A stretch of DNA of 9,343 nucleotides from an uncultured Collinsella sp. (GCA_902469555.1 CABRDB010000068.1:1-9343); one strand, 5' to 3'. Counted from the first letter of the stretch, positions 1 to 7,320 are shown. Notes: generated from the letters alone by a model not told the origin. A program made the numbers and translations.

Positions 1-22
1 AGCAGGCGAAGGCGCCGACAGG
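1..22. repeat. GC-rich hairpin at window edge, preceding repeat copy 1
   Basis: Bases 10-16 (AGGCGCC) pair perfectly with 21-27 (GGCGCCT) around a GACA loop, so this stem runs into the start of the 59-bp repeat. The sequence is cut by the window edge, so the full element cannot be seen. I infer that it belongs to the same repeat element and that a complete tRNA-Gly gene may lie just to the left. Confidence 0.5.
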
Positions 23-81
23 CGCCTGAAGCCGGTGCGGATTTGCGAAGCAAATACGCGGATGTCCCGTTGCCCGCTCCA
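23..81 (+). repeat. 59-bp direct repeat, copy 1, ending in a tRNA-Gly-like 3' tail
   Basis: This copy matches 154-212 at 56 of 59 positions; the three differences are transitions. It holds a hairpin with arms at 37-46 and 50-59: ATTTGC (41-46) pairs with GCAAAT (50-55) around a GAA loop, and flanking GCG/CGC pairs sit across one mismatch. The end, GTCCCGTTGCCCGCTCCA (64-81), reads like the 3' part of a tRNA: T-stem strand CCCGT, acceptor strand TGCCCGC, discriminator T and CCA. Discriminator T and this acceptor strand fit tRNA-Gly. No 5' half of a tRNA is present, so it cannot be a working tRNA. Confidence 0.8.
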
Positions 82-130
82 TCGAGTGCGGGAGATATGG
101 GGACGGCCAATTCAACAAAGTCTTCCCCCG

Positions 131-165
131 CGGCTTCGTGAGGCTGAGGGGCTCGCCTGAAGCCG
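131..165 (+). repeat. Interrupted hairpin leading into repeat copy 2
   Basis: CGGCTTC (131-137) pairs with GAAGCCG (159-165), and inside it AGGC (141-144) pairs with GCCT (155-158) with a three-base bulge. It occupies the same place before copy 2 that the 10-27 hairpin occupies before copy 1. There is no T-run after it, so it is not an intrinsic terminator. Its role is unknown. Confidence 0.45.
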
Positions 166-212
166 GTGCGGATTTGCGAAGCAAATGCGCAGACGTCCCG
201 TTGCCCGCTCCA
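154..212 (+). repeat. 59-bp direct repeat, copy 2, ending in a tRNA-Gly-like 3' tail
   Basis: Second copy, 131 bp downstream of the first. The hairpin ATTTGC (172-177), GAA loop, GCAAAT (181-186) is kept. The base opposite G171 is G here and A in copy 1, so that mismatch is retained with a different base. The tRNA-like tail is 195-212 and is identical to 64-81. The sequence after the tail differs from that after copy 1, so the repeat ends exactly at the CCA-like trinucleotide. Confidence 0.8.
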
Positions 213-222
213 ATTCCAAAAT

Positions 223-280
223 GTTAGGTTAATGCCTGCTGCCCATACTTGCACCTGCGCACGGTACAATGGTTAGGTTA
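223..280 (+). promoter_or_regulatory. Candidate purB control region: -10 box flanked by GTTAGGTTA repeats
   Basis: A TACAAT hexamer at 265-270 resembles a sigma-70 -10 box and has the same GGTACAATG context as the tRNA-Lys promoter further along. No good -35 box lies 16-18 bases upstream (TTGCAC at 249-254 is only 10 bases away). The 9-mer GTTAGGTTA occurs at 223-231 and again at 272-280, just after the -10 box, where a repressor could block initiation. The promoter is moderately supported; the operator idea is speculative. Confidence 0.4.
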
Positions 281-314
281 CGACCAACGTGCCAATAACC
301 AAAAAGGAGCCGCT

Positions 315-1661
315 ATGATCGATCGCTATACCCGCCCGGAGATGGGACACATCTTCTCCCTCGAGAACAAGTACGCCATTTGGCAGGAGATCGAGGTCTT
401 GGCCTGCGAGGCCCAGGCGGAGCTCGGCAAGATCGGTATTTCCAAAGACGAGGCCCAGTGGATCCGCGACCATGCCAACTTTGAGAAGGCGAAGGTCGAT
501 GAGATCGAGGAAGTCACGCGCCACGACGTCATTGCCTTCCTGACCAACATGAAGGAATACATCGATGCCGATGTTCCCGAGGGCGACCCCAAGCCCAGCC
601 GCTGGGTTCACTATGGCATGACCAGCTCGGATCTGGGCGACACGGCCCTGTGCTACCAGCTCACCCAGGCCTGCGACCTGATCATCGAGGACGTCAAGAA
701 GCTCGGCGAGATTTGCAAGCGTCGCGCCTTTGAGGAGCGCAACACGCTCTGCGCCGGCCGCACTCATGGCATCCATGCCGAGCCGATGACCTTTGGCATG
801 AAGTTTGGCTCTTGGGCCTGGGAGCTCAAGCGCGATCTGGACCGTCTTGAGGATGCCCGCAAGAACGTTGCCTTTGGTGCCATCTCGGGCGCTGTCGGCA
901 CGTACAGCTCCATCGAGCCGTTTGTCGAGGAATATGTCTGCGAGCACCTGGGCCTGGTTCACGACCCGCTGTCCACGCAGGTTATTAGCCGCGATCATCA
1001 CGCCTACCTCGCCGGCGTTCTCGCCACCACCGCGGCCACCTGTGAGCGCATCGCTACCGAGGTTCGCAATCTGCAGAAGACCGATACACTCGAGGCCGAG
1101 GAACCGTTCCGTAAGGGTCAAAAGGGCAGCTCCGCCATGCCGCACAAGCGCAACCCCATCACCATGGAGAAGGTCTGCGGCCTGTCGCGCGTCGTGAAGG
1201 CCAACGCGCAGGTTGCCTTCGACAACGTCGCCCTGTGGCACGAGCGTGACATTTCGCACTCCTCTGCCGAGCGCGTCGCCCAGGCCGACAGCTTCATCGC
1301 CCTCGACCACATGTTCCAGTGCCTCATTCGCGTTATCGACGGCCTGCAGCTGTACCCTGCCCGCATGATGGCCAACCTCAATAAGACCCGCGGCCTCATC
1401 TTCTCCTCCAAGGTGCTGCTCGCCCTCGTCGATACGGGCATCACCCGCGAGGACGCGTACGCCATTGTGCAGGAGAACGCCATGGCAACCTGGCACGAGG
1501 TACAGGATTGTGTCTCCGGCCCCACCTTTAAGGAGCGTCTCGAGGCCGACCCGCGCTGCACCGTCAGCCAGGAGAAGCTCGACGAGATCTTTGATCCATG
1601 GGACTTCCTCACCCGTATCGACACGGTCTTTGATCGTCTGGAGCAGCTGAGCTTCGAGTAG
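315..1661 (+). CDS. purB: Adenylosuccinate lyase
   Basis: A 448-residue protein of the fumarase/aspartase superfamily. It catalyses two fumarate-releasing steps in the cytoplasm: SAICAR to AICAR in IMP synthesis, and adenylosuccinate to AMP. The superfamily signature SSAMPHKRNP is at residues 272-281, on the mobile loop that carries the catalytic serine. The TSSD motif at 103-106 and THGIH with His151 supply the other active-site elements of the family, and His99 lies in WVHYG. Length is normal for bacterial PurB. I chose ATG 315 because AAGGAG (304-309) is well spaced before it; the frame is open to 249, but that extension has no ribosome site and would overlap the promoter region. No other purine gene adjoins it; purC lies about 4 kb downstream. 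Confidence 0.96.
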   Translation: MIDRYTRPEMGHIFSLENKYAIWQEIEVLACEAQAELGKIGISKDEAQWIRDHANFEKAKVDEIEEVTRHDVIAFLTNMKEYIDADVPEGDPKPSRWVHYGMTSSDLGDTALCYQLTQACDLIIEDVKKLGEICKRRAFEERNTLCAGRTHGIHAEPMTFGMKFGSWAWELKRDLDRLEDARKNVAFGAISGAVGTYSSIEPFVEEYVCEHLGLVHDPLSTQVISRDHHAYLAGVLATTAATCERIATEVRNLQKTDTLEAEEPFRKGQKGSSAMPHKRNPITMEKVCGLSRVVKANAQVAFDNVALWHERDISHSSAERVAQADSFIALDHMFQCLIRVIDGLQLYPARMMANLNKTRGLIFSSKVLLALVDTGITREDAYAIVQENAMATWHEVQDCVSGPTFKERLEADPRCTVSQEKLDEIFDPWDFLTRIDTVFDRLEQLSFE

Positions 1662-1687
1662 GTTCGGGCATAACGTTAGCTTTTTAG

Positions 1688-1725
1688 GGCGCTTTGCTGG
1701 TAATGTGTGTTGCCGGCAAAGCGCC
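1688..1725 (+). terminator. Stem-loop after purB, possible terminator
   Basis: GGCGCTTTGCTGG (1688-1700) pairs with 1713-1725 over 13 bp with one G-T wobble, around a 12-base loop. The following bases (TCGTTGCATTT) are only partly T-rich, so termination may be weak. It begins 26 bases after the purB stop codon and before the next gene's promoter, the expected place for a terminator. Confidence 0.55.
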
Positions 1726-1728
1726 TCG

Positions 1729-1757
1729 TTGCATTTAGGGAAAGACGGGGATAATAG
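1729..1757 (+). promoter_or_regulatory. Candidate promoter for the TSCPD/lipoprotein pair
   Basis: TTGCAT (1729-1734) and TAATAG (1752-1757) are separated by 17 bases; a shifted reading gives GATAAT (1750-1755) with a 15-base spacer. It lies just after the purB stem-loop and about 30 bases before the start codon at 1790. This is a motif match only. Confidence 0.4.
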
Positions 1758-1789
1758 TCGTCTCGAATAACATTCTGAGAGGGGATCGC

Positions 1790-2053
1790 ATGATTTCGTT
1801 TGATTACAAGCCTCAGGGCGTGTGTGCTCGCAATATTCACCTTGACCTTTCCGATGACGGCAACAAGGTGATAGGCGTTGAGTTTACCGGTGGCTGCGAC
1901 GGCAATCTCAAGGCAATCTCCAAGCTGGTCGAGGGCGCTCCTGCCGATCGCGTAATCGAGGTTCTCGCCGGTAATACCTGCGGTATGAAAAAGACCTCCT
2001 GCGCCGACCAGCTTACGCGCGCCATCGAGGCCGCTCGCGCCGAGATCGCCTAA
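1790..2053 (+). CDS. TSCPD-domain protein (TIGR03905-like)
   Basis: A small soluble protein of 87 residues. The C-terminal segment T69-S70-C71-A72-D73 matches the motif that names the TSCPD domain, and the GGCDGNLKAI stretch (34-43) is typical of the stand-alone family TIGR03905. Four cysteines (12, 36, 64, 71) could bind a metal, though this is inference. TSCPD domains also occur at the C-terminus of some ribonucleotide reductases; the role of the free-standing form is not established. The start has a purine-rich ribosome site (GAGAGGGG, 1777-1784). The stop codon TAA overlaps the next gene's ATG by one base, so the two are probably translated in a coupled way. Confidence 0.85.
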   Translation: MISFDYKPQGVCARNIHLDLSDDGNKVIGVEFTGGCDGNLKAISKLVEGAPADRVIEVLAGNTCGMKKTSCADQLTRAIEAARAEIA

Positions 2054-3264
2054 TGGGTATCGCCGATCACATCAAGAACGGAATATCGCGTCGCGGCTTT
2101 GTACTCGGTGGGGCTGCCGCGGGCGCTGCCACGGTGCTTGCCGGATGCTCGAAAAAAACGGGCACCAGCGATGATGCCGCCGGCGAGCCGCAGGTTATCA
2201 AGGATGATTCCAAAATCATCTCGATTACGGATGAGTACGAGGCAGTCGACATCGATCTTGAGCCGGCGGCGTCATGGACGCTGCCTCTGGGTACGCTGCT
2301 GTACTACTGCGACGGCGATTACGCCGCGGCGATGATGGCGCCCGCATCGGCACTGCACGCCAACACACTCGGTGTGCTCAACCTGGGCGATGGCTCGCTA
2401 ACCACATTAATCGAGGATCCTATCGAGGGCACGGGATACGCATTCTACGATGTCCGTGCCGGCGACGGCGTATTCGCGTGGGTTGAGATGAACTTTGCCA
2501 ATTCATCGTGGAAGCTCTACGCTCAAAATCTGTCGGGCGCTTCGCTCTCTGGCGATGTGGTTGAGCTCGATCGAGGTGGCAAGGACTATGATCCGCCCCT
2601 GTTTACGGCGTTCGGGTCATCGGTTATCTGGTATAAAATGCCTTCGGCAGGCGGCAATAAAACGAGTAGTGATTCGTTTTGCTATCGTCGCTCGCTTGAT
2701 GAATCCAAGGCCGAGGTAATTTGGAAATCGACGGGCCGCTTTGCATCGGCCCCGCGCGCGAGCGACGGCATTTTGACCATCTCGCCGCGTGTCCGCAACG
2801 ACGAGGGCGTCTACTACGGCATAACGGCAATCGATCTGACCGACGGCAACAACACCAAACGTGCCCAGCTAGTTCTTCCCTCGTCAGTCTCGCCTTTCGA
2901 GGCCGTATATATGGGCGATACCTTCGTGTTTTCTATCGAGGCGACCTATAGTGGCGTGGGCAGCCTGGGCAACATGGGCACGTATATCGGTAATGAGGGA
3001 GGGCCGTATCTCTTCCTGTCCCGCGAACCGCTTGCATGTGCGGCTGGCAAGAAGAATAAATACCTTGTTAAGGTACAGGCGTCGCATTTCCTGATCGACA
3101 CCTCTGCCAAGACCTATGGCTCGCTGCTGTCGCCCGACCGCGCTTTGGAGTATGGCGATTATCCAGCTACGGCGGGAAAGTCGGACTCATTCCTTACGTA
3201 CGCCACGGTGCGCAACAGCCAGGGTATACCAGAGACGGTCACTGCACGCCTATTCTCTCTTTAA
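2053..3264 (+). CDS. Tat-exported lipoprotein, probable beta-rich extracellular domain
   Basis: 403 residues. The N-terminus shows a twin-arginine signal (S12-R13-R14-G-F), a short hydrophobic Ala/Gly-rich stretch, and a lipobox L29-A-G-C32. The mature protein should be exported folded through Tat and lipid-anchored at Cys32 on the outer face of the membrane. The rest has no membrane segment. It repeatedly alternates hydrophobic beta-like strands with WY/G-rich turns (for example SWKLYAQNL, VIWYKMP, VYYGITAIDL), suggesting a beta-propeller, but I recognise no named family or catalytic motif. The start overlaps the TSCPD gene stop by one base, indicating coupled expression. Rare-looking codons (ATA, GTA, AAA) are more frequent than in purB, consistent with lower expression. 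Confidence 0.8.
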   Translation: MGIADHIKNGISRRGFVLGGAAAGAATVLAGCSKKTGTSDDAAGEPQVIKDDSKIISITDEYEAVDIDLEPAASWTLPLGTLLYYCDGDYAAAMMAPASALHANTLGVLNLGDGSLTTLIEDPIEGTGYAFYDVRAGDGVFAWVEMNFANSSWKLYAQNLSGASLSGDVVELDRGGKDYDPPLFTAFGSSVIWYKMPSAGGNKTSSDSFCYRRSLDESKAEVIWKSTGRFASAPRASDGILTISPRVRNDEGVYYGITAIDLTDGNNTKRAQLVLPSSVSPFEAVYMGDTFVFSIEATYSGVGSLGNMGTYIGNEGGPYLFLSREPLACAAGKKNKYLVKVQASHFLIDTSAKTYGSLLSPDRALEYGDYPATAGKSDSFLTYATVRNSQGIPETVTARLFSL

Positions 3265-3324
3265 GCTTAGAGGGGTTAAAAAGGCGCCAACAGGGGAATA
3301 AACGCGTTGTAATTGTGAGTACCG

Positions 3325-3361
3325 CCCGCCGAGCTGCCGCGTCATAGCGGCATCCGGCGGG
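3325..3361 (+). other. Strong GC-rich hairpin upstream of the response regulator
   Basis: CCCGCCG (3325-3331) and TGCCGC (3335-3340) pair with GCGGCA (3347-3352) and CGGCGGG (3355-3361), with a small internal loop and a six-base apical loop. No T-run follows on either strand, so it is not a classic intrinsic terminator. It may end transcription of the lipoprotein gene by another route or mark a regulatory region. The rest of the 153-base gap holds only a possible -10 box. Confidence 0.5.
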
Positions 3362-3372
3362 CTCAGGTGCGT

Positions 3373-3378
3373 TAAAAT
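3373..3378 (+). promoter_or_regulatory. Possible -10 box for the two-component operon
   Basis: TAAAAT, 40 bases before the response regulator ATG. No convincing -35 box is present at 16-18 bases, where the hairpin lies. It is weakly supported and might need an activator. Confidence 0.25.
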
Positions 3379-3417
3379 GGGCTTGTTCTTAGCTAATTGA
3401 GACAGGGGGGCCGTGTT

Positions 3418-4140
3418 ATGGCTTCAGATGCAAAAAAGATTCTGCTGGTCGAGGATGAGAAGGCAATCCGTGACGCCGTCGCTGCCTATCTCGAGCGCGA
3501 AGGCTACTGGGTTGTGGGCGTCGGCGACGGTCAGTCCGCGATCGAGGAGTTCGAGAAGCATCAGTTCGACCTGGTCGTGCTCGACCTTATGCTCCCCAAG
3601 ATTCCCGGCGAGCGCGTTTGCCGCACCATTCGCGATACCTCGGATGTCCCCATCATCATGCTGACGGCTAAGGGCGAGATCGAGGACCGTATTATCGGTC
3701 TTGAGCTCGGCGCCGATGACTATCTGATTAAGCCGTTCTCGCCGCGCGAGCTCGTCGCCCGCGTTCGTGCTCTGTTCCGCCGTGCCCATCAGGCCGACGA
3801 GCCCGCCGTCGAGGTGCTCGACTTCGGCGATCTGGTCATCGATATCTCGGGCCACAAGATCTTGGTCGAGGGCAAGGAAGTCGATCTGACGGCTTCCGAG
3901 TTCAAGCTGCTCACCACGCTTGCCCGCCATCCCGGCCGTGTGTATAACCGCATGGAGCTGGTCGAGAAAGTGCTCGGGTATGACTTTGAGGGCTATGAGC
4001 GCACCATCGATAGCCACGTGAAGAATCTTCGCGCCAAGCTGGGCGATGATCCCAAGAAGCCCAAGTGGCTCTACACCGTCCATGGTGTCGGCTATCGCTT
4101 CGAGGCTCCGGCCAAGACCGATAAGTCGGACGAGAAATAG
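3418..4140 (+). CDS. OmpR/PhoB-family response regulator
   Basis: 240 residues, the normal length for this family. The receiver domain (about 7-122) has the acidic pair Glu12-Asp13, phosphoacceptor Asp56 in VLDLMLPK, Thr83 and Lys105 in the KPF motif. The C-terminal winged-helix DNA-binding domain (about 140-233) has the usual LTASEFKLL start, a recognition-helix region with RTIDSHVKNLRAKLG, and the terminal hairpin VHGVGYRF. It should be a cytoplasmic transcription factor activated by the kinase encoded 11 bases downstream. ATG 3418 is preferred over TTG 3397 because the G-rich ribosome site (about 3405-3410) lies just upstream of it and the homologous N-terminus starts there. Its targets cannot be deduced. 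It resembles MtrA/PhoP-like regulators, but I would not assign a symbol. Confidence 0.93.
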   Translation: MASDAKKILLVEDEKAIRDAVAAYLEREGYWVVGVGDGQSAIEEFEKHQFDLVVLDLMLPKIPGERVCRTIRDTSDVPIIMLTAKGEIEDRIIGLELGADDYLIKPFSPRELVARVRALFRRAHQADEPAVEVLDFGDLVIDISGHKILVEGKEVDLTASEFKLLTTLARHPGRVYNRMELVEKVLGYDFEGYERTIDSHVKNLRAKLGDDPKKPKWLYTVHGVGYRFEAPAKTDKSDEK

Positions 4141-4151
4141 GGAAATCACAT

Positions 4152-5717
4152 ATGACACCTGCGCGCTTTGAAATCGGACAAAAGCACAAGCAGGAGAGCG
4201 AGGCGGGTTCCAAGGCTAGTTGGAACACGCCTCGTTCCGATTCACGGCCAACGATGAGCTATCCCTCGCGCATGGCACTTGCTTTTGCTCTGACATCGCT
4301 CATGACGGTATTGGTGCTGGTGGGCGTTGTCTCTGTTGTGTGGGGCACGGTCTTTTCGGATTACACACGCTCCAATATCGTCGAAATCGCAAATTCCGCT
4401 GCCGAGAAGTTGGCAACCTCATATGAGGAAAACGGCTCTTGGACCGCGGGAGAACTGCGCACGGTCGCAACGTCGAGTTTGGTTTCCGACGATCTGGGTA
4501 TGCAGGTCGTCAATAAAAAGGGCGTGATCGTTTATGACGATTCCTGGCCCTCGGCAAGCGCCACCGCCGATGTACGCGAAAACCAGGCTACGACCGACGA
4601 CACGAGCGGCAAGAGGGCATCGCATAGCCCGGTCTCGTCTGCTCCAACCGACTCCGATAGCGTTGCTAACGTCGAGATTGTAACGTCTTCCGGCGAGCAT
4701 GTCGGACAGGTAAAGCTGTGGGCCATCGGCTCCGACGCTCTGCTCACCAAGGCGGACTCTGCGTTTAGGGAGAAGACCTTTAACGCCATGGCCCTCGCCG
4801 CGGTTGTTGCAATCTGCATTTCGGTCGTTATCGGATCGCTCGTGTCGCGCATGCTCACCAAGCCGATTCATCGCATCACCAGTACCGCAAAGCAAATCCG
4901 TGACGGCGACCTGTCGGCTCGCACGGGACTGCGCGGTGATGACGAGATCGATCAGCTGGGTGAGACCTTCGATGAGATGGCCACTTCGCTCGAGAAGGAT
5001 ATGAAACACGAGAAGCGCCTGACCTCAGACGTTGCACACGAGCTTCGCACGCCGCTTATGGCCATGCTCGCAACGGTCGAGGCCATGCAGGATGGCGTGT
5101 ATCCCACCGACGATGAGCATTTGGAAACCGTTGCTTCCGAGACGCGTCGCCTGGCTCGTCTGGTACAGCAGATGCTCGACCTGTCGCGCATGGAAAACAG
5201 CACGGCTCCGCTCAACCTTGAGCCGGTGGACATGGTTCCTTTTGTGCGTTCCATCGTCAATGCCCAGGAGCGCCTGTTTGTCGACCGCGATCTGCGCCTG
5301 CGTTTTGCGGACGAGACCCAGGGTCACGACGATGTCGTTGAGGCCGATCCCGACATGATCACGCAATGTGTTATCAACCTCATGAGCAACGCCATGCGCT
5401 ACACCCCCGAGGGCGGTTGGGTCGTGGTGTCGGTGCTCAGTGACCGCAAGCACGTCAGCATTGCCGTTTCTGATACCGGCATCGGTATTGCCAAGGACGA
5501 TCTGTCGCGCATCTTCGGGCGGTTTTGGCGCGCCGATGCCAGCCGCGCCCGCGAAGCTGGCGGCCTGGGCGTTGGCCTCGCCGTGACCAAGCAGATCGTC
5601 GAGCGTCACCATGGCTACATATCCGTGGAGTCGGAGCTTGGAAAGGGTACGACTTTTACAATTCATCTGCCCCGCGAGCACACGGCGGACGCGGCATCTA
5701 CTACAATGGAGCACTAG
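4152..5717 (+). CDS. Membrane sensor histidine kinase
   Basis: 521 residues. The order is: a 40-residue hydrophilic cytoplasmic N-terminus, membrane helix 1 (about 41-65), an extracytoplasmic sensor region (66-212), membrane helix 2 (about 213-235), HAMP linker, HisKA with phosphorylated His296 in SDVAHELRTPL, and the HATPase domain with N box Asn413, G1 box Asp441-T-G-I-G, F box (FGRFWRAD) and G2 box (GGLGVGLAV). All catalytic boxes look intact. The sensor region has a PAS-like core (LGMQVVNKKGVIVYDD) broken by a Ser/Thr/Asp-rich, probably disordered insert at about 135-175, so the signal cannot be named. It is 11 bases from the response regulator and is surely its partner. The start is uncertain: a weak GGGAA precedes ATG 4152, and Met35 is an alternative. 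Confidence 0.92.
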   Translation: MTPARFEIGQKHKQESEAGSKASWNTPRSDSRPTMSYPSRMALAFALTSLMTVLVLVGVVSVVWGTVFSDYTRSNIVEIANSAAEKLATSYEENGSWTAGELRTVATSSLVSDDLGMQVVNKKGVIVYDDSWPSASATADVRENQATTDDTSGKRASHSPVSSAPTDSDSVANVEIVTSSGEHVGQVKLWAIGSDALLTKADSAFREKTFNAMALAAVVAICISVVIGSLVSRMLTKPIHRITSTAKQIRDGDLSARTGLRGDDEIDQLGETFDEMATSLEKDMKHEKRLTSDVAHELRTPLMAMLATVEAMQDGVYPTDDEHLETVASETRRLARLVQQMLDLSRMENSTAPLNLEPVDMVPFVRSIVNAQERLFVDRDLRLRFADETQGHDDVVEADPDMITQCVINLMSNAMRYTPEGGWVVVSVLSDRKHVSIAVSDTGIGIAKDDLSRIFGRFWRADASRAREAGGLGVGLAVTKQIVERHHGYISVESELGKGTTFTIHLPREHTADAASTTMEH

Positions 5718-5775
5718 CTTTTCGCTATTCGGTGAAGGAGGGGCCGCGTCCCTGCCGCTCCGAGTTTGCGAAAAC

Positions 5776-5795
5776 ATGCGGGAAAGAACCCGCAT
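5776..5795 (+). terminator. Short stem-loop between the kinase and purC
   Basis: ATGCGGG (5776-5782) pairs with CCCGCAT (5789-5795) around AAAGAA, followed by a TTTCTGTCGTATTT stretch. It could be a weak terminator of the two-component operon or an attenuation element ahead of purC. The remainder of the 109-base gap shows no clear promoter. Confidence 0.4.
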
Positions 5796-5826
5796 TTCTG
5801 TCGTATTTAGGTAAGGAGTGACTCAC

Positions 5827-6714
5827 GTGACAACGATGGAGCGTCGTCCGGATTCCCGTGGCAAGGTTCGTGATATTTACGATGCCGGTGAAAACCTGCT
5901 GATGGTCGCCACCGACCGCATTTCTGCGTTCGACTTCATTCTTCCCGACGAGATTCCGTTTAAGGGAGAGGTACTCAATCGCATCTCGGCATTCTGGTTC
6001 GATAAGTTTGCCGACATCGTCCCCAACCATCTCGTTTCCATCGACCCGGCGGATTTCCCCGAGGAGTTTGCTGAGTATCGTGACTACCTCGCTGGCCGCG
6101 CCATGCTGGTTAAGAAGGCCCAGACGATTCCTATCGAGTGCATCGTCCGCGGCTATCTGACCGGTTCGGGCAAGAAGACCTACGACGAGAACGGCACCGT
6201 CTGCGGCATCCAGCTGCCTGAGGGCCTGACCGAGGCTTCCAAGCTTCCTGAGCCGCTGTTCACGCCGTCCACGAAGGCCGAGATCGGTGACCACGACGAG
6301 AACATCTCGTTCGAGCGTTGCTGCGAGATCGTGGGCGAGGACATCGCCACGCAGATTCGTGACCTTTCCCTCAAGATCTACAAGGCCGCTGCCGAGTACG
6401 CCGCGACCCGTGGCATCATCATTGCCGACACCAAGTTCGAGTTTGGTGTTATTGATGGCAAGGTCACGCTGATCGACGAGTGTCTCACGCCCGACTCCAG
6501 CCGTTTCTGGCCTGCTGCCAGCTACGAGGAGGGCAAGATCCAGCCTAGCTACGACAAGCAATTCGTCCGCAATTGGCTCAAGGCCAACTGGGATATGACG
6601 GGGGAGACCCCGCACCTGCCCGCCGAGGTCATCGATGGCACGTCCGAGCGCTATCGCGAGGCCTTCCAGATCATCACGGGCTCCCAGTTCACAAGCATGA
6701 AGGAGAACGCATAA
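5827..6714 (+). CDS. purC: Phosphoribosylaminoimidazole-succinocarboxamide synthase (SAICAR synthase)
   Basis: 295 residues, of the longer PurC type related to yeast Ade1 rather than the roughly 240-residue Gram-negative form. It joins aspartate to CAIR with ATP to give SAICAR, the substrate of PurB. The N-terminus carries the family's GKVRDIYD nucleotide-binding strand and DRISAFDF. The two family signatures are present: IECIVRGYLTGSG in the middle and LIDECLTPDSSRF at residues 215-227. GTG 5827 is the best start because AAGGAG (5813-5818) sits eight bases upstream; in-frame GTG 5818 overlaps that site, and ATG 5836 is too far from it. The stop is immediately followed by the next gene's GTG, so the two are probably one transcript. 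Confidence 0.95.
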   Translation: MTTMERRPDSRGKVRDIYDAGENLLMVATDRISAFDFILPDEIPFKGEVLNRISAFWFDKFADIVPNHLVSIDPADFPEEFAEYRDYLAGRAMLVKKAQTIPIECIVRGYLTGSGKKTYDENGTVCGIQLPEGLTEASKLPEPLFTPSTKAEIGDHDENISFERCCEIVGEDIATQIRDLSLKIYKAAAEYAATRGIIIADTKFEFGVIDGKVTLIDECLTPDSSRFWPAASYEEGKIQPSYDKQFVRNWLKANWDMTGETPHLPAEVIDGTSERYREAFQIITGSQFTSMKENA

Positions 6715-7290
6715 GTGAGTACCCGTAGCGCCACGAACAAGCGCACGCAATCCCACGAAGTTACCGGGGTTGCGCGCAAATCTGCCGCATCTGCTAAGCC
6801 CGCCCGCCAAGCAGCGAGCTCCGTTCGCGTCGTGCCGGCTTCGTCTAAGGCACGCCGCAAAGAGCTCGAGAAGGGCGAGAACCTCGAGGGCCTCTCTAAA
6901 GAGGAGAAGCGCGCCCGCAAGGCTAAGCAGCGCGCCAAGGAGGACCGCATCTATACGGTGTCGAATATCCTCCTCAAGCAGGACGAGGACTACACCAAGC
7001 GCCGTCGCATCTGGTGGATTGTGCTCGCCATTGGCATGGTGCTCGTCGTGGCAATTTGGGCCTCGCTGTACTTCGCTCCCGCTGGCATGGTGTCCAGCCC
7101 CGTCCAGATGGTCGGTATTGTTTTGTCCTACGTCGTCATTCTGGGTGACTTTATCTACGACTTCGTTCGTATTCGTCCCCTGCGCAACATGTACCGCGCG
7201 CAGGCCGAGGGCATGTCCGAGAACAAGCTCAACGCTCTTATCGAGCGTTCGGCTGCCGAGGAGGACAAGAAGGACTCCAAGAAGAAGTAG
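6715..7290 (+). CDS. Small two-helix membrane protein of unknown function
   Basis: 191 residues. The first 98 are hydrophilic and strongly basic (Ala/Lys/Arg-rich, with a KEEKRARKAKQRAKED coiled-coil-like stretch at about 62-77). Two membrane helices follow at about 99-121 and 129-151, joined by a short loop, and a charged tail ends in KKDSKKK. With both ends positively charged, both termini are likely cytoplasmic. I recognise no family; similar DUF-type proteins of actinobacteria have this plan. The GTG start directly follows the purC stop and has AAGGAG (6700-6705) nine bases upstream, inside the purC coding region, so it is co-transcribed with purC. A role in purine metabolism is not implied. 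Confidence 0.8.
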   Translation: MSTRSATNKRTQSHEVTGVARKSAASAKPARQAASSVRVVPASSKARRKELEKGENLEGLSKEEKRARKAKQRAKEDRIYTVSNILLKQDEDYTKRRRIWWIVLAIGMVLVVAIWASLYFAPAGMVSSPVQMVGIVLSYVVILGDFIYDFVRIRPLRNMYRAQAEGMSENKLNALIERSAAEEDKKDSKKK

Positions 7291-7320
7291 CGTTTGCATA
7301 CATACTTATCGCTAAGATAT

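Noticed and set aside
23..212. CRISPR array
   Set aside because: There are only two copies, of 59 bp, 131 bp apart, with hairpins and a tRNA-like tail. Spacer number and repeat form do not fit CRISPR, and no cas gene is present.
195..212. Functional tRNA-Gly gene
   Set aside because: Only the 3' quarter is present. No matching 5' acceptor strand, D arm or anticodon arm exists upstream in the window.
213..314. Purine riboswitch before purB
   Set aside because: The leader after the likely start is only about 40 bases and lacks the three-way junction and conserved loops of the purine aptamer.
273..1496. Long minus-strand open frame opposite purB
   Set aside because: It is a GC-skew shadow of purB codons, with low-complexity Leu/Val/Gly/Asp-rich composition, no ribosome site and no recognisable motif. 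purB itself is certain.
3325..3361. Intrinsic terminator after the lipoprotein gene
   Set aside because: The stem is strong, but no T-run follows on either strand, so I list it only as a hairpin.
5725..7299. 524-codon minus-strand open frame opposite purC and the membrane-protein gene
   Set aside because: It spans two well-supported + strand genes and their junction and has shadow-type composition.
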